NCBI GenBank assembly: GCA_017533485.1
Contig: JAFXIC010000072.1
Coordinates: 40,505-104,504, forward strand
Direction: 5' to 3'
Length of the DNA stretch: 64,000 bases
Source of the DNA: Oscillospiraceae bacterium
GTDB taxonomy: Bacteria > Bacillota > Clostridia > Oscillospirales > Ruminococcaceae
The notes beneath the pieces are model-generated. The model worked only from the letters and a program-made list of their open reading frames with translations. It ran no database searches and had not been told where the DNA came from. The translations under genes were made by a program, and so were the position numbers. Below are positions 8,906 through 18,086 of this stretch, piece after piece; the stretch's first letter is position 1, and every line of letters starts with the position of its first letter.

Positions 8906-8987
8906 ATTTTATGTTGGTTTGCAAATAAATGGTAAAACAACACTACACGATCATGTTTCATTCAAAAATTCAAAGGAGAAGAAAATC

Positions 8988-10418
8988 ATGTTCAAAACAT
9001 TTGATGAGGCAAAACAGTATTGTGCCGATCATGGCGTAAAAATGATTGACTTTAAGATGGTGGATATCGACGGAAGATGGCGTCATATTGCAATTCCAGA
9101 GAGCCGTTTTGTACCGGAACTGATGGAATCCGGCATCGGCTTTGATGGATCCAACTACGGTTTTGCCGCTGTTGAGAAAAGCGATATGATTTTTATTCCG
9201 GATTTGTCCAGTGCTGCACTTGATCCGTTTGCGAAAATCACAACGCTTTCTATGATTGGTGATGTCTATGTCATTGCCGAGCCGAATTACCGCTTCGATC
9301 AGGATCCGAGAAATGTTTCGAAGCACGCGGTTGAGTATCTGAAATCGACCGGTATTGCAGATGAAATGATTATCGGTCCGGAGTTTGAGTTCCATATTTT
9401 TGATGGTGTCGGTTATACCACACAGCCTGACTGTATCGGCGTTCAGCTTTCGTCCAAGGAATCTGCATGGTGCAGTTCTGAAATCGGAGATAATAACGGT
9501 GGATATGTAACGCCTTCGCATCGCGGATATCATGCAGACTTGCCGAACGACCTGACTTATGACCTTCGCTCGAAGATTTGTATGATGCTCGAAGAACGCG
9601 GTGTTCAGGTCAAGTATCATCATCATGAAGTCGGAGGCTCCGGTCAGGTTGAAATCGAAGTAGAGCTTGGTGAAATGACCGAAATGGCAGATAAGACGAT
9701 GATTATTAAGTACATCGTCAAGAATGCTGCTCTGGAGAATGGCCAGACAGCCACATTTATGCCGAAGCCCATTTATAAGGAAGCCGGAAACGGTATGCAC
9801 GTACATATGCTTCTGTTCAAGGATGGCAAGCCTGTGTTCTATGATCCGAATGGCTATTCCGAGCTTTCGGATACCGCACTCTACTTTATCGGCGGTCTTT
9901 TGAAACACGCAGCGTCTCTTGCCGGATTCACGAACCCTTCGACCAACAGCTATAAGCGATTGGTTCCCGGCTTCGAGGCACCTGTCACAATCGGTTATGC
10001 AACCTCGAACCGCAGTGCGGTTATTCGAATCCCTGCATATGCAAAATCTCCGTCGAAGCGTCGTTTTGAGCTTCGTTGTCCGGATGCAACCTGTAACCCG
10101 TATTATGCCTATGCTGCGATTCTGATGGCAGGTATTGACGGTGTGAAGAACAAGATTGATCCATCGAAATGTGGTTGGGGTCCGTTTGACTTCAATCTTT
10201 ATACGCTGCCGGAAGAAGAAAAAGCAAAACTTCAGTCTTTGCCGAAAACACTCGATGAAGCACTGGATGCACTCGAAGCAGATCACGATTATCTGACAGC
10301 AGGGGGTGTATTCCCTGAGCGTCTGATTCAGCTCTGGATTGCAAAAAAGCGTAGTGAGGGATCTGAGATCAACCAGATGCCGCATCCGGCTGAATTTGCT
10401 AAATACTACGATTTGTAA
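8988..10418 (+). CDS. glnA: glutamine synthetase, type I
   Basis: This 476-residue enzyme makes glutamine from glutamate, ammonia and ATP in the cytosol. GSI motifs are visible in order: GIGFDGSNYGF (the FDGS latch), GPEFEFHIF with metal-binding Glu residues, GQVEIEVELG, NGMHVHMLLF with the ammonium/metal His, and NRSAVIRIP followed by RFELRCPD. The C-terminal NLYTLPEEE aligns with the adenylylation-loop region of enteric enzymes (NLYDLPPEE), so Tyr is present, but modification cannot be inferred. ATG 8988 is supported by AAAGGAGAAG; a longer in-frame extension starts inside the promoter and is rejected. Confidence 0.93.
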   Translation: MFKTFDEAKQYCADHGVKMIDFKMVDIDGRWRHIAIPESRFVPELMESGIGFDGSNYGFAAVEKSDMIFIPDLSSAALDPFAKITTLSMIGDVYVIAEPNYRFDQDPRNVSKHAVEYLKSTGIADEMIIGPEFEFHIFDGVGYTTQPDCIGVQLSSKESAWCSSEIGDNNGGYVTPSHRGYHADLPNDLTYDLRSKICMMLEERGVQVKYHHHEVGGSGQVEIEVELGEMTEMADKTMIIKYIVKNAALENGQTATFMPKPIYKEAGNGMHVHMLLFKDGKPVFYDPNGYSELSDTALYFIGGLLKHAASLAGFTNPSTNSYKRLVPGFEAPVTIGYATSNRSAVIRIPAYAKSPSKRRFELRCPDATCNPYYAYAAILMAGIDGVKNKIDPSKCGWGPFDFNLYTLPEEEKAKLQSLPKTLDEALDALEADHDYLTAGGVFPERLIQLWIAKKRSEGSEINQMPHPAEFAKYYDL

Positions 10419-10505
10419 TTTCTGATAAAAACAACAGATTGATTCGTTGTTTGTTGCACAGAATCACGAAAAGTTGCTGTAATCTTTTGCTGAACTCGAT
10501 TTGGC

Positions 10506-10534
10506 TTGACAAAATCCGCGAAACATGGTATGCT
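10506..10534 (+). promoter_or_regulatory. sigma-A promoter for trpBA leader
   Basis: TTGACA at 10506-10511, a 17-base spacer and TATGCT at 10529-10534. Transcription would start just before the T-box stem I. Confidence 0.82.
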
Positions 10535-10540
10535 AACAGT

Positions 10541-10813
10541 ATATGATAATGAAACCGTTGATGCGGAGATAAAGCTGTATAAGCCTTTCCAGAGAGTTCG
10601 GGATGCTGGGAGCCGAATAAGAATCTGTGCAGCAAATGGCCCGCGGAGGGCGCAGTCGGCTGAGCCGGTAAAACTGCGACGTTCTGACATACGTTAATTG
10701 TCTGGAATATTATAGTATTCCGAAAAGGGCATGGGATTCCCATGAATCAAGGTGGCACCGCGAGTCAATCAAACTCGTCCTTGACTGATCAGACAGTCGG
10801 GGACGAGTTTTTT
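10541..10813 (+). promoter_or_regulatory. T-box riboswitch with tryptophan (UGG) specifier
   Basis: The leader contains the T-box core AAGGTGGCACCGCG (10749-10762) and a terminator stem (AAACTCGTCC with GGACGAGTTT, 10771-10810, then T run). AGAGAG near 10593 belongs to the conserved stem I features. The specifier context CAAA-UGG-CCCGCGGAG places UGG at 10637-10639, matching the regulated tryptophan synthase genes. Uncharged tRNA-Trp should pair there and favour the antiterminator. Helix boundaries were read by eye. Confidence 0.93.
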
Positions 10814-10830
10814 ATCAATGGAGGAAGAAT

Positions 10831-12021
10831 ATGAGTAATCCAAACGGGCGTTTTGGTATTCATGGCGGTCAGTATATTCCTGAGACGCTGATGAATTCGG
10901 TGATAGAGCTGGAAAAAGCCTATTCGTATTATAAAAATGATCCGCAGTTTCAGGCTGAGTTTTCGGCTTTACTGGATGAATATGCCGGCAGACCTTCTCG
11001 ACTTTACTATGCGAAGAAGCTAACAGAAGCGCTTGGCGGCGCAAAAATTTACTTAAAGCGCGAAGACTTGAACCATACCGGTGCACATAAGATCAATAAT
11101 GTGCTTGGACAGGCACTGCTTGCCAAGAAGATGGGAAAAACTCGTCTGATTGCGGAAACCGGTGCCGGCCAGCACGGTGTTGCGACGGCAACCGCTGCTG
11201 CGCTGATGGGTATGGAATGTGTCATTTTTATGGGTGAAGAAGATACGAAGCGCCAGGCTTTGAATGTATATCGGATGCGGCTTCTGGGTGCAGAGGTCAT
11301 TCCGGTGACAAGCGGTACCGCTACGTTAAAGGATGCTGTTTCCGAGGCGATGGGAGAATGGTGTAAACGGATAGAGGATACGCATTATTGTTTGGGTTCC
11401 GTTATGGGGCCGCACCCGTTCCCTACGATTGTCCGTGATTTCCAGGCAGTTATTTCCAGAGAAATCAAAGCACAGATTCTGGAAAAGGAAGGTCGGCTTC
11501 CTGACGCAGTTCTTGCTTGTGTCGGAGGCGGTTCCAACGCGATCGGAACATTCTATCACTTTATTGATGATACGAATGTACGCCTGATTGGATGTGAAGC
11601 GGCGGGCAGAGGAATTGATACATTTGAGACTGCTGCAACGATCAACACCGGAAAGCTTGGCATTTTCCACGGGATGAAATCTTACTTCTGTCAGGATGAA
11701 TACGGCCAGATTGCACCGGTATATTCGATTTCGGCAGGTCTGGATTATCCGGGAATCGGTCCGGAACACGCACATCTCTATGATATCGGCAGAGCTGAAT
11801 ATGTGCCGGTAACGGATGATGAAGCTGTCGATGCTTTTGAATATCTTTCTCGTACAGAAGGAATTATTCCTGCGATTGAATCTGCACACGCGATTGCATA
11901 TGGTCTGAAGCTTGCGCCGACGATGAACAAGGACCAGATTATGGTCATTACCGTTTCCGGACGCGGTGATAAGGATTGTGCCGCGATTGCACGTTACAGA
12001 GGAGAAGAATTATATGAGTAA
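10831..12021 (+). CDS. trpB: tryptophan synthase beta chain
   Basis: This 396-residue PLP enzyme condenses indole with serine to give tryptophan. The PLP-binding Lys is K87 in [11 protein letters not shown], the same number as in Salmonella Trp[16 protein letters not shown] carries the catalytic Glu, GGGSNAIG is the phosphate-binding loop, and the C-terminal TVSGRGDKD is also conserved, so the enzyme looks fully functional. It follows a Trp-specific T-box, and its GGAGGAAG ribosome site lies just after the leader terminator. The stop codon overlaps the trpA start by eight bases (ATGAGTAA). No other trp biosynthetic genes are in the window. Confidence 0.96.
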   Translation: MSNPNGRFGIHGGQYIPETLMNSVIELEKAYSYYKNDPQFQAEFSALLDEYAGRPSRLYYAKKLTEALGGAKIYLKREDLNHTGAHKINNVLGQALLAKKMGKTRLIAETGAGQHGVATATAAALMGMECVIFMGEEDTKRQALNVYRMRLLGAEVIPVTSGTATLKDAVSEAMGEWCKRIEDTHYCLGSVMGPHPFPTIVRDFQAVISREIKAQILEKEGRLPDAVLACVGGGSNAIGTFYHFIDDTNVRLIGCEAAGRGIDTFETAATINTGKLGIFHGMKSYFCQDEYGQIAPVYSISAGLDYPGIGPEHAHLYDIGRAEYVPVTDDEAVDAFEYLSRTEGIIPAIESAHAIAYGLKLAPTMNKDQIMVITVSGRGDKDCAAIARYRGEELYE

Positions 12022-12796
12022 TCTTTCCAGTATATTGAACCAAAAAAAAGTATTTCTTCCGTTTCTGACCTGTGGAGATCCGGATTGTGAAACAACCGCC
12101 GCTAATATTCTTGCACTTGCGGAATCTGGCGCGGATGCAGTGATTCTTGGCATTCCGTTTTCGGATCCGACTGCGGAAGGGAGCCTGATCCAGTGTGCAA
12201 ATATTCGGGCACTCGCCGGCGGTGCGACAACAGACCGTATTTTCAAAATGGCAGAAGAAATCCGAAATGAGATTTCGATTCCGCTGATTTTTATGACATA
12301 TGCAAATGTTGTATTCTCGTATGGCATGGAACGATTCTGCAAGCGTTGTGAATCACTTGGGATTGAAGGGCTGATTATACCGGATGTTCCTTTCGAGGAA
12401 AAGGAAGAATTTGATGTCGTGTGTAAATCATATCAAATGGATTTGATTTCGATGATTGCGCCGACATCTGCCAGTCGGATTTCGAAGATTGCAAGTGAAG
12501 CGAACGGTTTTGTCTTTGCTGTTTCGGGACTTGGCGTGTCGGATGAACAGTCTAAGATGCAGGCGACGATTGAACAGACAGTTTCCGAAATCAAAGCACA
12601 TACCAATATTCCGTGTATTGTAGGCTTTGGAATTCAGACGCCTGCACAGGCAGCCTATATGACAGGTTTTGCTGATGGTGTGATTGCAGACACCACTTTT
12701 ACGGAGATTGTTGCAAAATACGCTAAAGATTCGACGCCATACGTCAAAGAATTTGCGCACTCTATGATTGCAGCGATTCAAAATACAATTGAATAA
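12014..12796 (+). CDS. trpA: tryptophan synthase alpha chain, catalytically suspect
   Basis: This 260-residue TIM-barrel protein would normally split indole-3-glycerol phosphate to indole. The family outline is clear ([40 protein letters not shown]). Key residues differ from the well-studied Salmonella enzyme: catalytic Glu49 in LELG is Ile44 here ([10 protein letters not shown]), Asp60 is Glu55 (TAEGS), Tyr175 aligns with Phe, and the phosphate-binding GSA motif after DGVI is replaced by ADTT. Glu for Asp60 may be tolerated in Firmicutes, but loss of Glu49 should abolish lyase activity. The protein may survive as an allosteric partner of TrpB. Start ATG 12014 overlaps trpB and has GGAGAAG upstream. 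Confidence 0.88.
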   Translation: MSNLSSILNQKKVFLPFLTCGDPDCETTAANILALAESGADAVILGIPFSDPTAEGSLIQCANIRALAGGATTDRIFKMAEEIRNEISIPLIFMTYANVVFSYGMERFCKRCESLGIEGLIIPDVPFEEKEEFDVVCKSYQMDLISMIAPTSASRISKIASEANGFVFAVSGLGVSDEQSKMQATIEQTVSEIKAHTNIPCIVGFGIQTPAQAAYMTGFADGVIADTTFTEIVAKYAKDSTPYVKEFAHSMIAAIQNTIE

Positions 12797-12802
12797 TCTA
12801 TG

Positions 12803-12845
12803 AACCCACCATTCGGACACTCTGAACGGTGGGTTTGTTTTTGTG
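12803..12845 (+). terminator. intrinsic terminator of trpBA
   Basis: AACCCACC pairs with GGTGGGTT with three further pairs beyond one mismatch, and is followed by a T-rich tail. Confidence 0.88.
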
Positions 12846-12912
12846 TTAAGAACATAAGCATAAAATGTATATAATACAGCACAAATGGTCAGCTATCGAA
12901 TACAATTTTACA

Positions 12913-12941
12913 TTGACGGGAGATAAACGAGAAGGTATAAT
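12913..12941 (+). promoter_or_regulatory. sigma-A promoter for GH5 gene
   Basis: TTGACG at 12913-12918, a 17-base spacer and TATAAT at 12936-12941, about 55 bases before the ATG. Confidence 0.8.
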
Positions 12942-12996
12942 TAGTATAATCTCAGGAATCAGGGAGAACATCCAGACAATATGAAAGAGGTATGGT

Positions 12997-14433
12997 ATGA
13001 AGAATGCTAAGGCGTTATCTGTAGCCACAGCTTGCTCGCTGACGATGATTTCATTGCCGCAGATGGATATGAAAATCTCAGCAGCCGGCACGATGCGCGA
13101 CATTTCCACCATGAATGTTGTGGAAGAAATGGGAATCGGCATCAATCTCGGCAATACATTTGAATCGTGCGGAGACTGGATTGCACAGTGGGGAGATGGA
13201 ACGCCGAATTCCTATGAGACTGCATGGGGCAGTCCGACAATTACACAGGACATGATCGAAGGGATTGCAGATGCGGGATTTGGTGTTGTCCGGATTCCCG
13301 TTGCATGGTCAAATCTGATGGCAACTGACGGAACATATACCATCAGCAAAGCCTATGAAGCGAGAGTCAAAGAAGTCGTTGAATGGGCTTTGGATACGGA
13401 TATGTATGTGATTATGAATCTCCATTGGGATGGTGGATGGCTTGAAAACCTTCCGACAGACTATGACAATGTCATGGCAAAGTATTCTGCAATCTGGACA
13501 CAGCTTTGTGCGGCATTCGGGGATTACGGAGATAAATTGATATTTGAGTCGCAGAATGAAGAATTGGGCTGGCAGACAGTCTGGAATCAGTGGGGCGGAA
13601 CTGAAGGAAAGGATCGTGCATATTCCCTTTGCAATGCCGTCAACCAGAAATTCGTAGATATTGTCAGGCAATCCGGCGGTAACAACGAAAAAAGACATCT
13701 TTTGATTTCGGGGTATAATACAGCGATTGACCTGACCTGTGATGCCTTATTTAAGATGCCCGATGACCCTGCAAACAGATGTGCTGTTTCCGTACATTAT
13801 TATACACCGTCTACATTTGCGATTCTGGAAGAGGATGCCGACTGGGGAAAATGCTCCTCGACATGGGGCACAGAAGCAGAGATCAGTGAACTCAACAGCA
13901 ATATGGATCAGATCAAACAACGATTTGTAGATCAGGGGATACCGGTTATTATTGGAGAATATGGATGTCCGCTGAAAAACAAGGAGCTTTCGTCCATTCA
14001 TAGATATCTGACATCGGTATGTGAAGCGGCATTGAAGCGAGGAGGGATTTGTCCTGTACTTTGGGATACGCCGGGCGGACAGTATGATCGTAACAGCTGT
14101 CAGATGTCGGATAAAGAGCTTCACGATGCGCTTTTGTCTATTCGTGATACGTATAGGGATAGAGAAGAGCTTACAACTACTACCACTACAATCACGACGA
14201 CTACATCGGTGTCATCGGATCCTGTGATTGTTACCTGTGTCGGGGACGCAGATTGCAGCGGCGAGCTGGATATTTCCGACGCCATTTTGCTAAGCCGGTA
14301 TTGTACCGAAGATCCGACAGCTATGATATCCGAAACGGGAAAAAAGAATGCAGACTGTAATTTTGACAGGAAATTAACGACAGCTGATGTCACAATGATG
14401 ATTCGGGTGATTGCAAAGCTGATTGTATTTTAA
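12997..14433 (+). CDS. GH5 family endoglucanase with dockerin
   Basis: This secreted 478-residue enzyme has a signal peptide (MKNAKALSVATACSLTMISL) and a GH5 TIM barrel at about residues 40-385. GINLGNTFES and VVRIPVAWSN mark strands one and two, and NLHWDGGWLEN carries the conserved His. FESQNEE holds the acid/base Glu (E188) and IIGEYGCP the nucleophile (E321), so it should be active on beta-1,4-glucan or a related glucan. A polythreonine linker leads to a C-terminal dockerin (DADCSGELDISD and DCNFDRKLTTAD loops). It has its own promoter and terminator, so it is a single-gene unit delivered to the cellulosome through cohesin binding. Confidence 0.93.
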   Translation: MKNAKALSVATACSLTMISLPQMDMKISAAGTMRDISTMNVVEEMGIGINLGNTFESCGDWIAQWGDGTPNSYETAWGSPTITQDMIEGIADAGFGVVRIPVAWSNLMATDGTYTISKAYEARVKEVVEWALDTDMYVIMNLHWDGGWLENLPTDYDNVMAKYSAIWTQLCAAFGDYGDKLIFESQNEELGWQTVWNQWGGTEGKDRAYSLCNAVNQKFVDIVRQSGGNNEKRHLLISGYNTAIDLTCDALFKMPDDPANRCAVSVHYYTPSTFAILEEDADWGKCSSTWGTEAEISELNSNMDQIKQRFVDQGIPVIIGEYGCPLKNKELSSIHRYLTSVCEAALKRGGICPVLWDTPGGQYDRNSCQMSDKELHDALLSIRDTYRDREELTTTTTTITTTTSVSSDPVIVTCVGDADCSGELDISDAILLSRYCTEDPTAMISETGKKNADCNFDRKLTTADVTMMIRVIAKLIVF

Positions 14434-14437
14434 AGAT

Positions 14438-14472
14438 AAACCGCAGTTTACTTGGATAAACTGCGGTTTTTG
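14438..14472 (+). terminator. intrinsic terminator of GH5 gene
   Basis: AAACCGCAGTTTA pairs perfectly with TAAACTGCGGTTT and is followed by T residues. The next promoter starts right after it. Confidence 0.93.
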
Positions 14473-14501
14473 TTGACATTACGTCAGTTTTGATGTATAA
14501 T
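14473..14501 (+). promoter_or_regulatory. consensus sigma-A promoter for the eight-gene lipid-like operon
   Basis: Perfect TTGACA (14473-14478) and TATAAT (14496-14501) with a 17-base spacer. Transcription would start near 14508, about 30 bases before the first gene. No operator-like palindrome was seen. Confidence 0.88.
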
Positions 14502-14538
14502 ATAGAGGATAATTTTGAATTGAAGGACATCCAATAAT

Positions 14539-15630
14539 ATGAATTTAAAATCTGCAATTCGCAGGATTTATAACGCCGTACCTGTTCGGATAATATTGGA
14601 ACCAATCTGCGCAGATGATGGAATTTCCAGCCGAATTTCATCAAAAAAGGCAGGCGTCATGCGGTATCGGGTTGGATTTTCCGATTCACAGACAAGTGTA
14701 TTCATCGGGAAAAGAAAATCTGTTCGGATTATTCTGAATGGCATACGAATGCTGAGCGAAGATGAGCCGGGATTATTCTGTATGCTTGTGCTCCATCATA
14801 AAATATTTGGTTATTGCGGCAGTGTGACGCGCGAACGATATCTCTATCAGGCACTTTCTCAGGGTTTTCAAAGCTATATTCCGCATATGATAGGATTTTC
14901 TGTGAATCTGTTACGGAACGAATCCCTACTGGCGATGGAAGAACTTCCGAGTGGTGTATATGAAAAACGATATCTATATGCGATTCTGGATATGCTTGCC
15001 AGGCTGCATGCGCAGTATTTTATGGATGCAGCGTGTGTGAAACCACTACATCTCAATTCCTATTCACCCTCGGATTATTACGATACGCGTCAATGTCTGC
15101 TCCGTATTTTTCAAAAGTATTCGGATGAAAATATAGAAATTTTCGGGAGAGAGCAAACGCATAAAATCGAACAGTTTATTCGGAATATCCGTCAGGAATG
15201 GTCGCGGTTCTGTGATCGGAGAACGCTGACACATAATGACTGCTGCTGCCGGAATCTGTCATTTTCTGCGGAGGGATTTTGGATTTATGATTGGGAGCTT
15301 GCGTGTTATCAGAATCCGGAGCATGATGTGGCAGAGCTGTTGATATCGGTGCTCAATCAGCTGGATGATTCGGAGATTGTTTCCGCGCTCACTTATTATA
15401 AGAGAAAATTTGAACAGCTTAGTCAAACCGAAATGTCAGATGCGGAATATTCTAAAATACTGGAATTCAATACATTGGAATACTGTGTCAATAAGCTGAG
15501 TTTATTGCGGCTGGCGGATAAAAAGCTGAGCTTCGGATATACAAGACAGCTTGCGCTCAATACGGCGCGAATGCTTACGATTTTAGAGGATAGAAAGAAT
15601 AAAGGATGGACGGAATGCATCAGGAATTAG
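14539..15630 (+). CDS. APH/choline-kinase-like phosphotransferase
   Basis: This 363-residue cytosolic protein has a kinase-type C-terminal half. LTHNDCCCRNLSF (D234) matches the HxDxxxxN catalytic loop of aminoglycoside and choline kinases, IYDWELA the metal-binding Asp, and LARLHAQYF the helix before it. The N-terminal lobe is divergent, although ERYLYQALSQ may supply the conserved Glu. Such enzymes phosphorylate hydroxyls of small molecules. As the first gene of a tightly overlapping operon with BtaA and acyl ligases, it more likely acts on a head-group precursor or lipid intermediate than on an antibiotic. Its 3' end overlaps the next gene by 25 bases. Confidence 0.7.
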   Translation: MNLKSAIRRIYNAVPVRIILEPICADDGISSRISSKKAGVMRYRVGFSDSQTSVFIGKRKSVRIILNGIRMLSEDEPGLFCMLVLHHKIFGYCGSVTRERYLYQALSQGFQSYIPHMIGFSVNLLRNESLLAMEELPSGVYEKRYLYAILDMLARLHAQYFMDAACVKPLHLNSYSPSDYYDTRQCLLRIFQKYSDENIEIFGREQTHKIEQFIRNIRQEWSRFCDRRTLTHNDCCCRNLSFSAEGFWIYDWELACYQNPEHDVAELLISVLNQLDDSEIVSALTYYKRKFEQLSQTEMSDAEYSKILEFNTLEYCVNKLSLLRLADKKLSFGYTRQLALNTARMLTILEDRKNKGWTECIRN

Positions 15631-16493
15631 AAAGTTTATTGCTTGCGGATTATTCGGAACGATTTGAAGTAAACGGCTCGGAAGCTTATCTGATTATCAA
15701 CAAAAAAATGACGGATCATCCATGTTTATTTGGTTTTACTAAGCTTCAGGAATCGTGGGAAGATGTAGCAAAGCTTTTTCAGAACATTGAGCACCGTGCA
15801 AAGGAAATGGGATATCAGAATATCGTAGGGCCCGTAAACTACTGTTCATGGATGTCCTATCGTTGGACGATCAGCAATTATGAAACAAAGCTTTTTCCCG
15901 ATTGTGAGAATCCACCGTATTACGTGGATTATATTCAAAGACTCGGATATCAAGCGCTTTACACCTATCGAAGTGCAGATATTGATATCCATAATCCGAT
16001 GTTTGCGATCGGAGAAGAAATTTACCGCCAAAAGCTTTCGGAAGGCTATACATTTTCTTTTTATGAAGGCGAAAGTGCGTATGCTATGGCTGATACCATT
16101 TTCGAGATTTCAAAAGAAGCTTTTCGCGGAAGCTATCTGTATTGTGATATTCCGAATGCTGTATTTCAAAAAATCTATCTGAGCTGGATGAAAGCGATAC
16201 ATCCTGTGATGTATGTTGCCTATCATGACAACAAACCGATTGGATATGTGCTTGGGTATGAAAGTCCGGATGGAAAGTGTTTTATTTCCAAAACGAGCGC
16301 TGTGCTCACGCAATATCAGAAACATAAAATCTATACGGCATTGCTGTATCTTGGTTATCGGTATGTCCTGGATCAGGGCTACCGGAGTATGATGTATCAT
16401 TTTCAATGCGAGCAGAAAAACATTTTCCGTCGGTTTGAAAAAGATATCGAATCCAATGAAAAGCGCTATGCAGTATTTATCAAGGAGCTTTGA
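15606..16493 (+). CDS. GNAT-superfamily N-acyltransferase-like protein
   Basis: This 295-residue soluble protein resembles the two-part GNAT proteins with an N-terminal segment around GPVNYCSWMSYRWTISNYE and a C-terminal acetyltransferase fold. VMYVAYHDNKPIGYVLGYE provides the central strands, and CFISKTSAVLTQYQKHKIYTALL occupies the place of the acyl-CoA binding turn, though the classic Q/RxxGxG/A is degenerate. Function would be N-acylation of an amine, for example one made by the operon's BtaA, but this is inference. The start could also be ATG 15615; both overlap the end of the kinase gene. The downstream amidotransferase starts two bases after its stop codon. Confidence 0.6.
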   Translation: MDGMHQELESLLLADYSERFEVNGSEAYLIINKKMTDHPCLFGFTKLQESWEDVAKLFQNIEHRAKEMGYQNIVGPVNYCSWMSYRWTISNYETKLFPDCENPPYYVDYIQRLGYQALYTYRSADIDIHNPMFAIGEEIYRQKLSEGYTFSFYEGESAYAMADTIFEISKEAFRGSYLYCDIPNAVFQKIYLSWMKAIHPVMYVAYHDNKPIGYVLGYESPDGKCFISKTSAVLTQYQKHKIYTALLYLGYRYVLDQGYRSMMYHFQCEQKNIFRRFEKDIESNEKRYAVFIKEL

Positions 16494-16494
16494 T

Positions 16495-17556
16495 ATGAAA
16501 CGCTGTGTACGATGCATCAACGATCAGACGGTCAGACATATGGCATATGATGCGGATGGTGTATGTGTGTATTGTCGGAATTACGAAAGAATCCGGACTC
16601 GACTTTCTGATCGTAAATTTCTGGAAGAAAGATTCCTCGAACGGATTGAGGCGGTACGGGGAAAGTATGCCTATGATGCCGCAATCGGGATCTCGGGCGG
16701 AAAAGATAGTGTTTATGTACTGCATGAACTGGTCAGAAAATATGGACTGCACGTAAAAACCTTCACACTGCTCAATGGATTTTTCAGTGAGCAGGCGCGA
16801 AAAAATGTTGATCGGCTCGTTGCGGAGTTCGATGTAGAACATGAATACATTTCGTTTCCAAGTGAACTTTTGCAGCGTTTTTTCCGCCATTCGGTCAAGC
16901 ATTGGCTGACACCATGTATTGCCTGTTCCTATCTTGGCTATGCGGCGATGATAAACTATACGGTGAAGATTGACGCCGGAATCTGTATACACGGCAGAAG
17001 TCCCCAGCAGATGCTTCGCTATTATGGTGACGATGTCTTTACGCCGCTGATTGATGCCGGCTTACAACCGTTATCCGAACTGGATCTGAATGCACTTTAT
17101 GAAAATCTCCTTTCGTCTATTGAATCCAGAATGAATCCGCAGCTGCTGAGGGATGTGAAAGAGATTTTATATGAGGATATTTCCGGAAAACCATTCCGGG
17201 AATTTGTCGGTTATTTTCTCTATCATGATTATGATGAAGCGGAAATCGTCCGCTTTTTAAAAGCAAATACTGCATGGACTCCGGACGAGAATTATGATCA
17301 TTACGATTGTGCTGTGCACAACGCCGCGCATTATATATATCAGTGTGCGGAAGGAAGACCACATTGTTTACCTGAAGTCAGTGTGCTTGTGCGAAGCGGA
17401 AAATGTACACCGGAAGAAGCTTTGGCAATGGTGGAGGCTGCAAGGCTTTCCCGCAAGCCAAAGGAAGAACTAAAGCTGTTATGTGATACGGTAGGTCTGC
17501 GTCAGACTCCGATTTTTATGAAATGCGGAATCTATCGGACATTGGTAAAAAAATGA
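16495..17556 (+). CDS. PP-loop ATP-pyrophosphatase, N-acetyl-sugar-amidotransferase (WbpG/PseA)-like
   Basis: This 353-residue cytosolic enzyme starts with a zinc-ribbon-like CVRCINDQTV...GVCVYCRNYE (C4, C7, C25, C28) and then the PP-loop GISGGKDSVYVLHEL near residue 65, which binds ATP and adenylates the substrate. This layout is that of WbpG/PseA amidotransferases, which make amidines on sugars in surface polysaccharide pathways. A further Cys pair TPCIACSYLGYA near residue 138 may bind metal or sulfur. No glutaminase partner (HisH-like) and no sugar genes are nearby, so the substrate is probably not the usual one. Start ATG 16495 is supported by AAGGAG; the stop overlaps the next start (ATGA). 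Confidence 0.75.
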   Translation: MKRCVRCINDQTVRHMAYDADGVCVYCRNYERIRTRLSDRKFLEERFLERIEAVRGKYAYDAAIGISGGKDSVYVLHELVRKYGLHVKTFTLLNGFFSEQARKNVDRLVAEFDVEHEYISFPSELLQRFFRHSVKHWLTPCIACSYLGYAAMINYTVKIDAGICIHGRSPQQMLRYYGDDVFTPLIDAGLQPLSELDLNALYENLLSSIESRMNPQLLRDVKEILYEDISGKPFREFVGYFLYHDYDEAEIVRFLKANTAWTPDENYDHYDCAVHNAAHYIYQCAEGRPHCLPEVSVLVRSGKCTPEEALAMVEAARLSRKPKEELKLLCDTVGLRQTPIFMKCGIYRTLVKK

Positions 17557-18086
17557 GATTGATTACATATTTGTTTCGGAAACAGATGTTTCTGATATAC
17601 GGTATGCTGTCGGTTTTGATTGCATTTTTGTTTGCGCTGACGGTTCATGGGAATGCTGTCTTGTTTGCGAAGATGGTATGTATCATTTTTCTGCTCCTTT
17701 GGATTTTGCGAGTACAAGATGATATTCAGGATTACGAAACAGATCGTCTTCGAAAAATGCAGCCGCTTACGAAACGTCAACTGACCATAGTTCTAGTTGT
17801 CCTGATTACTGTATGGAGCGTTTTGCATCTTATATCTTATGGTATCACAGGGCTTTTATGTCTGGCTGTACTGAGCTGCACGCTCCTTTGGAAGCGGATT
17901 CCGATTCTCAAAATATTCTTTCTGGCATTACTTGTTGGGATGTACTGGATATTCAACAGTGTGGAATTTTGTGTGTGGCACACGATAATTCTTGTGATTT
18001 GTCCGATGATATCCATAACCTATGCGACAATAAAAAAGAGGAAACACTATGAACATACTTCCGAAGAATACAAATCCGACGATTGA
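17553..18086 (+). CDS. small membrane protein resembling the N-terminal half of UbiA prenyltransferases
   Basis: This 177-residue protein has about five membrane helices. After the second helix it carries DDIQDYETDRLRKMQPLTKR near residue 55, which fits the first Asp-rich motif of UbiA enzymes (NDxxDxxxD followed by RPL) with Asp for Asn. A complete UbiA protein has about 290 residues and a second Asp motif, which is absent here. It could be a reduced enzyme, a membrane anchor for the pathway or a decayed gene. It overlaps its neighbours at both ends (4 and 38 bases), so translation is coupled, which argues against decay. Confidence 0.5.
   Translation: MRLITYLFRKQMFLIYGMLSVLIAFLFALTVHGNAVLFAKMVCIIFLLLWILRVQDDIQDYETDRLRKMQPLTKRQLTIVLVVLITVWSVLHLISYGITGLLCLAVLSCTLLWKRIPILKIFFLALLVGMYWIFNSVEFCVWHTIILVICPMISITYATIKKRKHYEHTSEEYKSDD

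Noticed and set aside
8970-10385. 471-codon antisense frame opposite glnA
   Set aside because: Cys/Arg-rich composition without motifs; glutamine synthetase on the plus strand is complete.
10426-10452. Possible terminator after glnA (AAACAAC/GTTGTTT)
   Set aside because: The stem is short and AT-rich with a poor T run; not strong enough to list.
14539-15630. Annotation as an aminoglycoside resistance kinase
   Set aside because: Only the general kinase catalytic loop is shared; the N-lobe is divergent and the operon is lipid-like.
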